The translations under genes and the position numbers were made by a program. This document shows, one piece after another, positions 1-5,491 of a stretch of 5,491 bases of DNA. Numbering within the stretch: position 1 is the stretch's first letter; each line of letters starts with the position of its first letter. Location: assembly GCA_938003515.1 (NCBI GenBank), contig CALKYL010000228.1, positions 1 through 5,491 on the forward strand, read 5' to 3'. This DNA is from an uncultured bacterium (GTDB lineage: Bacteria > Planctomycetota > UBA1135 > UBA2386). The notes under the pieces are model-generated. The model saw only the letters and a program-made list of their open reading frames with translations. It made no database searches and was not told where the DNA came from.

Positions 1-2625
1 GAACGCGCCGCGGTCCGCGCCTGCTTCCTCGCGGCGATGCGGGCGCTTCCGCAGCCGTACCGGCAGGTGCTGTCGCTCCACCTGGTCGAGGGCATGACCG
101 CGCGGCGCATCGGCGAAGTGCTCGAGCGGCCAGCGGGCACGGTGCGCAGCCAGGTCGTGCGCGGACTCGCCATGTTGCGCAGGCTGATGCCCGCCGGAGT
201 TGCCGGTGCGCTGGCCGCGACCCTCGGCGCGGGCCACGCTCTGGCCGGCGTGCGCGTCGAGGTCCTTCGGCGCGCGTCGGCGCTGCGCCCGGCGCCGCTG
301 GCCGTCGGCAGCGCACCGACCGCAGCCGCCGGGTTGACGCTGCGCACGCTCGTCGCGGCCGCGGCCTTGCTGGTCGGGGTGTTCGCCTGGGCTCGCCCGC
401 TGGCGGGGGATCCCGCCGCACCTTCGCCGGCCGCTCCGGTGTTCGACGCCGCCGAGGCGACGCTCGTCGATGCGCGAGCGTCTCCGGATGACGCGGTGCG
501 TGTCGCGCACAGCACGCCGACGCCTGCGGGGATGCGCTCCCGGCTCGAAGTGCGGCTGGTCGACGGTGACGGCGAGCCGCGGGCTGGCCTGACGTGTCGT
601 CTCGTCGACGTCGGAGGTCCCACCGAGTTGTTCGCGATCAAGTGCCTCACCGATCCGTCGACGAGCCTCGTCAGCGACACCGAAGGTCGGCTCGCGTTCG
701 AGCACCGCGGACGCGGCCCGTGGGAGGTCTGGCTCGTCGGCACCAACGCGCGCCGCCGCGTCGAGGCCGCGGATCCGGGGGCCGAGGTCGTCTGGTCGAT
801 CCCCGAGGTGCGTGTCGTCCGCGGCCGCGTGATCGGGGCCGATGGCAGCGTGCTCGTCGGCGTCGCCGTGTTCGCGTCGGCGACGGCCGGCAGCATGGAT
901 GTCGGGGTCCCCGTCGCCAGAACCGACTCCGACGGCACGTTTGCGTTCCCGCTGGCCGCCAACCGGACGTTCGTCTGGGCGGTGGGCGCCGGACACCGGG
1001 CGCCCGCGCTCATGGCGGGCGCCCGGGACGTCGAGCTCGTCGCGGCCGCCGCGCCCGGCGCCGTCGAGGTCGCGGTGGTGCGCCGAGACGGTCGGCCGGC
1101 CGGTGGCGCGATCGTCGCAGCGTTTCCCGAGTCTTCGTCCGGTGCGCTGCAGCCGATCGTGTTCGCCGTCGCCGACGCGGCCGGCGTCGCGCGGTTGGAG
1201 TCGTTGCCGTGCGGCGACCTGCTGGTTGCGGCGCGGGTCGGCGACGCCAGCTCGGAGCGCCAGCGGCTCTCGATCGGCGACGGTAGCACGCGGTCCCTCT
1301 CGCTGTGGCTAGAGGCGGGCGGAGAGGTCTCGGGACGAGTCGTCGACGCCGCGGGCGCGCCGGTGCGGTCGTGCGCGGTGTTCGCGCAGACGCCGCCGCT
1401 GCGGGCTGACTCGTTCGACGCGCGCCTCTACGACCGAATCGCGTGGACAGACGACGACGGACGCTACGTCGTCACCGGCACCGCCCGCGGCGACGTGCGC
1501 GTCCGCCTCGCCCGCTGGGGCACGACGAGCCAGGAGCGTGCGCACGAGGCGCTCGTGATCCGGGCGGGCGAGCGCCGGCGGCTCGACTGGCGTCTCGACG
1601 AACGGCTCTTGCACGGCCGCGTCGTCGGGGCCGCACCCGACGTCGCGCTGGCCGTCGTGGCCGTGCCGGTCGGACCGTCCGACCGGCTGCTGCCCGTGCG
1701 TCCCTTCGCCGGCACCGTGCGCGGAGACGGCACGTTCGAGGTGGCGGTGCCACCGCGCTTCGGCGCCGTCGCCGTGCTCGCCGCGCCGGCCGACAGCGCG
1801 GCACCGCTCGTGCATGGCTGCGCGCAGGCGATCGTGCGCGACTTCACCACCCCGATTGAGCTTGTCGCGAACCCGGCGCGTCTATGGCACGCGCGCGTGC
1901 GGTTGGCCTTCGTCGACGAACGCGATCGCGACGCGACGGTGTCGCTGATCCGCGATGGCCGCGCGATGCGCGCGGTGGTCGACGCGCGTGGGCGGACCTC
2001 GTTCGACGCCGTTGCCGCGGGGCACTACGTGCTGCGCGTAACGCGCGACGATGGCTTCGCGTGGACGCACGGCGTCGAAGTGCCGCCCGACGGCGTCGAC
2101 GTCGAACTGGTCGGCCTCTCGGCGCCGCCACCCGGAGTGCTGGTGGTCGCTGCCGACGCCGATGCGCGGCTCGAGCTGCTCGACGGGTTCGGTTGCGTGG
2201 TGCGCGAGGTGCCGCCGGCGACCGCGATCCCGGTTGCGGCGGGCCGCTATCAGCTGCGCGCGGCCGGCGCCGCCGTCGTGCCGCAGCGCGTGCCGATCGC
2301 GATCGAGACCGGTCGCGAGACGAGGTGTGCGCTCAAGCCGCAGGCCGGCGTGCGTTGCGGCTTCGAGTTCGCGTTCGACGCGACCGACAACCCGCGCGAG
2401 GTCGGCGCCGAGCTGCACGTCGCGGTGTTCGATCGGGCCGGCGATCTCGTGGTCGAAGACCGCGTCGCGCGCCCCGACGCAGGCGTCTATCGCTGGACGC
2501 AGCGACTCGCGCCCGGGGTCTACCGCGTCGCGGCGACCGCCGCCTGGGGTGGCGCCGCCGCGGCCGAGCTGGTCGTCGACGGGTGCGCTCCGGTGCTCCG
2601 GCGCGACCGGCTGCGCCTGCCGTAA
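1..2625 (+). CDS. ECF-type sigma factor (region 4) fused to membrane segment and carboxypeptidase-regulatory-like repeats, 5' partial
   Basis: The frame is open from base 1 to the TAA at 2623-2625, giving 874 visible residues (numbered here from base 1). Residues 13-62 are a sigma-70 region 4: LPQPYR, then a helix-turn-helix with IGEVLERPAGTVRSQ and LRRL. Region 2, needed for -10 recognition and core binding, must lie left of the window. The ATG at 37 is inside region 4, so it is not the real start. Residues 65-84 are Ala/Gly-rich and mildly hydrophobic, and 116-131 (LVAAAALLVGVFAWA) is a likely membrane helix, followed by a Pro/Ala linker. The rest is about eight beta-sandwich units with G-x-V-x-D-x-x-G and D-x-x-G-x-(F/Y) signatures. 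The clearest are at about 178-247, 270-334, 348-439 and 440-506; weaker ones lie at about 534-600, 627-705, 710-780 and 781-874. They resemble carboxypeptidase regulatory-like domains and contain no peptidase motif. Sigma factors with long C-terminal extensions are known in Planctomycetes. I infer a membrane-tethered transcription regulator with a sensor or adhesive outer part; the signal and target genes are unknown. Confidence 0.88.
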   Translation, partial: ERAAVRACFLAAMRALPQPYRQVLSLHLVEGMTARRIGEVLERPAGTVRSQVVRGLAMLRRLMPAGVAGALAATLGAGHALAGVRVEVLRRASALRPAPLAVGSAPTAAAGLTLRTLVAAAALLVGVFAWARPLAGDPAAPSPAAPVFDAAEATLVDARASPDDAVRVAHSTPTPAGMRSRLEVRLVDGDGEPRAGLTCRLVDVGGPTELFAIKCLTDPSTSLVSDTEGRLAFEHRGRGPWEVWLVGTNARRRVEAADPGAEVVWSIPEVRVVRGRVIGADGSVLVGVAVFASATAGSMDVGVPVARTDSDGTFAFPLAANRTFVWAVGAGHRAPALMAGARDVELVAAAAPGAVEVAVVRRDGRPAGGAIVAAFPESSSGALQPIVFAVADAAGVARLESLPCGDLLVAARVGDASSERQRLSIGDGSTRSLSLWLEAGGEVSGRVVDAAGAPVRSCAVFAQTPPLRADSFDARLYDRIAWTDDDGRYVVTGTARGDVRVRLARWGTTSQERAHEALVIRAGERRRLDWRLDERLLHGRVVGAAPDVALAVVAVPVGPSDRLLPVRPFAGTVRGDGTFEVAVPPRFGAVAVLAAPADSAAPLVHGCAQAIVRDFTTPIELVANPARLWHARVRLAFVDERDRDATVSLIRDGRAMRAVVDARGRTSFDAVAAGHYVLRVTRDDGFAWTHGVEVPPDGVDVELVGLSAPPPGVLVVAADADARLELLDGFGCVVREVPPATAIPVAAGRYQLRAAGAAVVPQRVPIAIETGRETRCALKPQAGVRCGFEFAFDATDNPREVGAELHVAVFDRAGDLVVEDRVARPDAGVYRWTQRLAPGVYRVAATAAWGGAAAAELVVDGCAPVLRRDRLRLP

Positions 2626-2713
2626 CGGGCGCCGCGCGGCTGCGTGCTCGTTTCCCGCCGCCGGGCCGCTACCGTGTTCCGCCCGCGCGGCCGGACGGCG
2701 CGCGCTCGCGACC

Positions 2714-4129
2714 ATGTCCCACGCCGAAGTCGTCCGCGTCTACAGCACCTACCAGGACCCCGACTTCGAGTCGCCGTGGCAGAGCGTCGCGCCGCGCGGC
2801 AGCACCGGCTCGGGCGTGTTCGTCGCCCCGCAGCGCATCCTGACCGGCGCGCACGTCGTCGCCAACGCGACGTTCGTGCAGGTGCAGAAGCAGAGCGACC
2901 CCAAGAAGGTCACCGCGCGGGTCGTCGCGATCAGCCACGACTGCGACCTCGCGCTGCTCGAGATCGACGACAAGTCGTTCGCGCGCGGCATCAAGCCGGC
3001 GGTGATCGGCGAGCTGCCGCGGCCGCGCGACGACGTGCAGGTCGTCGGCTACCCGATCGGCGGCGAGGAGGTGTCGATCACCGAGGGCGTCGTGTCGCGC
3101 ATCGAGGTGCAGCGCTACGAGCACAGCCAGCGCCACCTGCTCGCGGTCACGGTCGACGCGGCGATCAACGAGGGCAACAGCGGCGGGCCGGTCTACGCGC
3201 GCGGCAAGGTCGTCGGCATCGCGTTCCAGGCGCTGCACGACGCCGAGAACATCGGCGAGATGGTGCCCGGCCCGATCATGAAGAAGTTCCTCGAGGGCGT
3301 GAAGAAGCAGAAGCCGCCCGAGGTGCCGGGCATCGGCATCACGACGCAGCCGCTCGAGAACCCGGCGCTGCGCGCGCACCTCGGCATGCGGCCGCGCGAC
3401 ACCGGCGTGCTGGTGACCGCGGTGCAGTTCGGCTCGAGCGCGTGGGGGCAGCTCGAGGTCGGCGACGTGCTGATGGAGCTCGACGGCCTGCGCATCGCCG
3501 ACAACGGCACCGTGCGCTACCGCGGCCGCTACCGCTGCCAGTTCGACGCCGTCATCGGCGACCACCACATCGGCGACGTGGTCCAGGCGCGGGTGCTGCG
3601 CCGCGGCCGGCCCAAGGACGTCGCGCTCGAGATGCAGGCGATGCTGTGGCTCGTGCCGCGCACCGAGTACGACCGGCGGCCGATGTGGTTCCTGTTCGGC
3701 GGGCTGGTGTTCCAGCGGCTGACCGCGGAGTTCCTGCGCAACTGGGGCGAGCACTGGTGGGACAAGGCGCCGAAGGAGCTCCTGCACCTCTACTACTCGG
3801 GCCTGCGCAAGCCCGAGCAGCAGGAGGTGGTCGTGCTCGCGCAGGTGCTCGCGGACGCCGTCAACGTCGGCTACGAGGCGTTCCACAACGACGTCGTCGT
3901 GTCGGTGCAGGGCGAGAAGCCGGTCGACATGGCCGACTTCGTGCGGCTGATGGACGCGGCGAAGGGCGAGGTCGTGCTCAAGCTGTCGAGCGGCGCGATC
4001 GTGCTGCTCGACGCGGACGCGGCGCGCGCGGCCGAGGCGCGCATCCTGCAGCGCTACCACGTGCCGGGCGACCGTTCGTCCGACCTGCCGCCGCCGCGCG
4101 GCGCGCGGCGGCGCCGGCGCACCGCGTAG
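2714..4129 (+). CDS. Deg9-like PDZ serine protease (trypsin fold, HtrA/Deg superfamily)
   Basis: A complete 471-residue protein. ATG 2714 is the only usual start codon in this frame after the previous gene ends, and no clear Shine-Dalgarno precedes it. The chymotrypsin-like domain covers about residues 25-195. His47 lies in LTGAHVV, Asp78 in CDLALLE and Ser156 in GNSGGP, so the triad is intact and the enzyme should hydrolyse peptide bonds. A PDZ domain follows at about 206-308 (TGVLVTAV, GDVLMELDG). A second, divergent PDZ-like part covers about 310-460 and includes FGGLVF, AQVLADAVNVGYE and RYHVPGDRSSDL. The order and these motifs recall plant Deg9 and its bacterial relatives more than periplasmic DegP/DegQ. 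The N-terminus (MSHAEVVRVYS) has no hydrophobic segment, so it is predicted to be cytoplasmic or non-classically located, unlike DegP. The C-terminus ends in an Arg-rich tail (GARRRRRTA). Third codon positions are almost all G or C, more strictly than in the upstream gene, suggesting a conserved or well-expressed gene. Substrates are unknown; protein quality control or regulatory proteolysis is likely. Confidence 0.94.
   Translation: MSHAEVVRVYSTYQDPDFESPWQSVAPRGSTGSGVFVAPQRILTGAHVVANATFVQVQKQSDPKKVTARVVAISHDCDLALLEIDDKSFARGIKPAVIGELPRPRDDVQVVGYPIGGEEVSITEGVVSRIEVQRYEHSQRHLLAVTVDAAINEGNSGGPVYARGKVVGIAFQALHDAENIGEMVPGPIMKKFLEGVKKQKPPEVPGIGITTQPLENPALRAHLGMRPRDTGVLVTAVQFGSSAWGQLEVGDVLMELDGLRIADNGTVRYRGRYRCQFDAVIGDHHIGDVVQARVLRRGRPKDVALEMQAMLWLVPRTEYDRRPMWFLFGGLVFQRLTAEFLRNWGEHWWDKAPKELLHLYYSGLRKPEQQEVVVLAQVLADAVNVGYEAFHNDVVVSVQGEKPVDMADFVRLMDAAKGEVVLKLSSGAIVLLDADAARAAEARILQRYHVPGDRSSDLPPPRGARRRRRTA
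4089..4113 (+). terminator. Strong GC hairpin at the 3' end of the protease gene
   Basis: Bases 4089-4099 and 4103-4113 are perfect 11-base inverted arms around a 3-base loop (GGC), all G or C. The hairpin lies inside the last codons of the protease gene, 13 bases before its stop, in the part encoding the Pro/Arg tail. No T-run follows, so it is not a standard intrinsic terminator. It could stabilise the mRNA 3' end, slow ribosomes, or simply reflect Pro and Arg codons in GC-rich DNA. Confidence 0.3.
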
Positions 4130-4133
4130 ACCG

Positions 4134-4153
4134 GCGTGTGCGGGATCGCACGC
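4134..4153 (+). terminator. Possible weak hairpin between protease and repeat-protein genes
   Basis: Just after the protease stop codon, GCGTG and CACGC arms, extended by a G-T and a G-C pair, give a 7-base-pair stem with a 6-base loop. There is no T-run. The left arm can also pair with GCACGCC near 4168-4174. Termination here is plausible because the next gene has its own strong ribosome binding site, but the evidence is weak. Confidence 0.2.
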
Positions 4154-4208
4154 GTCGTTACGGTTGCGCACGCCGTGGCTAGTCGGTCCCGTCCCCCCGG
4201 TCCCTCTC

Positions 4209-4214
4209 GAGGAG
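4209..4214 (+). promoter_or_regulatory. Shine-Dalgarno sequence of the repeat-protein gene
   Basis: GAGGAG lies 7 bases before ATG 4222, an ideal spacing. It fixes the start of a frame whose stop lies outside the window. It contrasts with the protease gene, which has no clear Shine-Dalgarno. Confidence 0.8.
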
Positions 4215-4221
4215 TCGTCGT

Positions 4222-5491
4222 ATGCGTCCGTCTTGGTTCGCCACCGCTTCGTTCTGCGTAGCCGCGGCCGCGCAGTGTGATCCCACCTGGTCCGCGGGCA
4301 GCTCCCTCGCCGGCGCCGACGGCCGCGTGCGCGCGCTCGCGCTGTGGGACTCGGACGGGCCCGGCCCGCGACCCGCGTGTGTGGTCTCGGGCGGCGACTT
4401 CTCGCTGACCGGATCGGTGTTCGCCGACCGCGTCGCGGCGTACGACCTCGCGACTCGCGAGTGGATCGCGTTCTTTCCGCCGGGCACCGAGGGCAGCATC
4501 CGCGCGCTCGCGGTGCTGCCGAACGGCGACCTCGTCGCCGGCGGCGTGTTCACGGCGATCGGCGGCACCGCCGCGGCGAACGTCGCGGTGTTCCGGAACG
4601 GTGGCTGGCAGCCGCTGGGCGTCGGGATCGCGGGCGAAGTGCGAGCGCTCTTGCCGCTCCCGAACGGCGACCTCGTCGTCGGCGGCACGTTCCTGTCCGC
4701 GGGCGGCGTGCCCGCGTCGTGCGTGGCTCGCTGGGACGGCGCGCAGTGGTCCGGCGTCGGCGGCGGCGTCGGCGGGTCGACGGGCAGCTTCCTGGTGCCG
4801 GTCGGCGCCTACGCGCTCGCGCGCGCTCCCAACGGCGACCTGCTCGTCGGCGGCGCGTTCTCGAGCGCGGGCAGCGTGCCGGCGGCCAACCTCGCGCGCT
4901 GGGACGGCGCCGTCTGGAGCGAGCTGGGCGGCGGCGTCGCCGGTGCGTCCCTCTCCCCGATCGTGCAGACGATCCGGCCGCTCGCGAACGGCACGATCCT
5001 CGTCGGCGGCGATTTCACGACCGCGGGCGGCACGATCGTCGGGAACCTGGCCGTCTGGACCGGCGCCGGCTGGTTCGGCCAGGCGGCCGGCAGCGGGCTC
5101 TTGTTCGAGGGTTCGCAGGTGCGCGCGGCGGTCCAGACTGCCGACGGAGCCCTGTTGGCCGGCGGCGCCTTCCCGCAGGTCTCGGCCAACGGAGACCTGT
5201 GGGCCGGCGGCGCCTTCCCGCAGGTCGGCGCGGCGGCCGCGCGCCACGTCGCGCGTCGGCCTGCCGGTTCGAACACGTGGACGGCGCTCGGCAGCGGGAT
5301 CGACCGCGGCAACCTGGTCGACGCCCTGCTCGAACTGCCGAACGGCGACGTGCTCGTGGCCGGCGACTTCTTCGGCGCCGGTGGGCTCGACGTCGCTAAC
5401 CTCGCGGTCTGGGACGGCGCCGCGTGGTCGGCGATCGGCGGCTGCGCCGCCACGCCGCCGACCGCCCTCACCGGGCAGGCTCGTCGTGCAC
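4222..5491 (+). CDS. Secreted beta-propeller-like repeat protein, 3' partial
   Basis: The frame runs from ATG 4222 without a stop to the window edge, giving 423 complete codons. The start is supported by GAGGAG 7 bases upstream. Residues 1-17 (MRPSWFATASFCVAAAA) form a short signal peptide, with probable signal peptidase I cleavage near AAA|Q. Cys19 is preceded by Gln, so there is no proper lipobox and a lipoprotein is unlikely. The mature part is a series of about seven units of roughly 47-56 residues with the pattern (V/L)xALxxLPNGDLxVGGxFxxAGGxxAxNLAxWDGxxWxxLGxG. GG(D/V/T/A)F anchors start at residues 57, 107, 154, 210, 262 and 314 (with a duplicate at 329), and an AGDF variant lies at 379-382. 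This is the periodicity of Kelch or delta-60-like propellers, common in large secreted Planctomycetes proteins. I see no catalytic residues. An exported binding or surface role is inferred; the ligand is unknown. The C-terminus, perhaps with an anchoring or sorting domain, lies beyond the window. Confidence 0.9.
   Translation, partial: MRPSWFATASFCVAAAAQCDPTWSAGSSLAGADGRVRALALWDSDGPGPRPACVVSGGDFSLTGSVFADRVAAYDLATREWIAFFPPGTEGSIRALAVLPNGDLVAGGVFTAIGGTAAANVAVFRNGGWQPLGVGIAGEVRALLPLPNGDLVVGGTFLSAGGVPASCVARWDGAQWSGVGGGVGGSTGSFLVPVGAYALARAPNGDLLVGGAFSSAGSVPAANLARWDGAVWSELGGGVAGASLSPIVQTIRPLANGTILVGGDFTTAGGTIVGNLAVWTGAGWFGQAAGSGLLFEGSQVRAAVQTADGALLAGGAFPQVSANGDLWAGGAFPQVGAAAARHVARRPAGSNTWTALGSGIDRGNLVDALLELPNGDVLVAGDFFGAGGLDVANLAVWDGAAWSAIGGCAATPPTALTGQARRA
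4390..5430 (+). repeat. Seven propeller-type repeats in the secreted protein gene
   Basis: The anchor codons for the GG-x-F motif begin at 4390, 4540, 4681, 4849, 5005, 5161 (copy at 5206) and 5359 (Ala for the first Gly). Steps are 150, 141, 168, 156, 156 and 198 bases; the last falls to 153 when the 45-base duplication is removed. The DNA is also repetitive: AACGGCGAC recurs at 4522, 4663, 4831 and 5341, with variants at 4987 and 5188. Each step is a multiple of three and matches one four-stranded blade of about 50 residues. Confidence 0.85.
5140..5229 (+). repeat. 45-base in-frame tandem duplication inside one repeat unit
   Basis: Bases 5140-5184 encode ADGALLAGGAFPQVS and bases 5185-5229 encode ANGDLWAGGAFPQVG. 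The core from 5158 to 5181 is identical over 24 bases to 5203-5226, and the first 42 bases of the two copies differ at only three positions. The duplication adds 15 residues to the sixth unit. It keeps the frame and doubles the NGDLxxGGxF strand. Confidence 0.93.

Noticed and set aside
2631..2692. Palindromic GCCGCGCGG repeats in the gap before the protease gene
   Set aside because: The 9-base match exists because the core is self-complementary GC sequence; with a 43-base loop and no T-run it is not a credible terminator or operator.
2051..2713. Upstream extension of the protease frame to an ATG at 2051
   Set aside because: The extension overlaps the end of the sigma-fusion gene and translates to Arg/Ser/Pro-rich sequence without features. 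No usual start codon lies between 2624 and 2714, and homology-like sequence begins after ATG 2714.
2644..2713. TACCGT (near 2671) and TTACGG (near 4158) as -10 promoter elements in the two gaps
   Set aside because: Both resemble GC-rich -10 boxes, but neither has a convincing -35 partner and such short matches are expected by chance.
2669..4171. Long reverse-strand open frame (about 500 codons) opposite the protease gene
   Set aside because: The translation is rich in His, Arg, Ala, Val and Leu with no recognisable domain, as expected opposite a GC-rich gene. The forward frame has an intact catalytic triad and PDZ domain.
4258..4281. Lipoprotein signal at Cys19 of the repeat protein
   Set aside because: The residue before the Cys is Gln, which does not fit the lipobox (Gly, Ala or Ser expected), so ordinary signal peptidase I cleavage is preferred.
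4054..5247. Reverse-strand open frame of about 397 codons opposite the repeat protein
   Set aside because: Low-complexity Arg/Ala/Gly translation with no motifs. Its apparent repeats mirror those of the forward gene, which has a ribosome binding site and signal peptide.
4344..5399. Forward open frame of 351 codons overlapping the repeat protein
   Set aside because: It is the out-of-frame shadow of the gene starting at 4222: Arg-rich, no motifs, and no ribosome binding site of its own.

Overview
The window looks like chromosomal DNA from a GC-rich bacterium, most likely a member of the Planctomycetota. I infer this from three things together: a sigma-factor region 4 fused in frame to a membrane segment and a long chain of extracellular-type beta-sandwich domains, a protease of the plant 'Deg9' type, and a secreted protein built from repeated NGD(L/V)xxGGxF beta-propeller units. 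This rests on remembered family distributions, not on a database search. Third codon positions are almost all G or C, which is why long spurious open frames appear on both strands.

Layout: three genes fill the window, all on the + strand. (1) Bases 1-2625: the 3' part of a large sigma-factor fusion protein whose start lies left of the window. (2) Bases 2714-4129: a complete 471-residue trypsin-fold protease with PDZ domains and an intact His-Asp-Ser triad, lacking a visible signal peptide. (3) Bases 4222-5491: the 5' part of a secreted repeat protein, with a signal peptide and a good ribosome binding site, running off the right edge. The gaps are 88 and 92 bases. No tRNA, rRNA, CRISPR array, insertion sequence or integrase is visible.

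How the genes may relate: the first protein could be a membrane-tethered regulator with a cytoplasmic DNA-binding part and an exported sensor-like part. A PDZ protease next to it recalls sigma-release proteolysis, but the protease appears cytoplasmic and the genes need not be co-transcribed, so that link is speculative. The third gene looks independent. The most concrete oddities are the sigma/CarboxypepD_reg fusion, a 45-base in-frame tandem duplication in the third gene, and a very stable hairpin at the 3' end of the protease gene. I see no clear sign of a wholly new multi-gene system.
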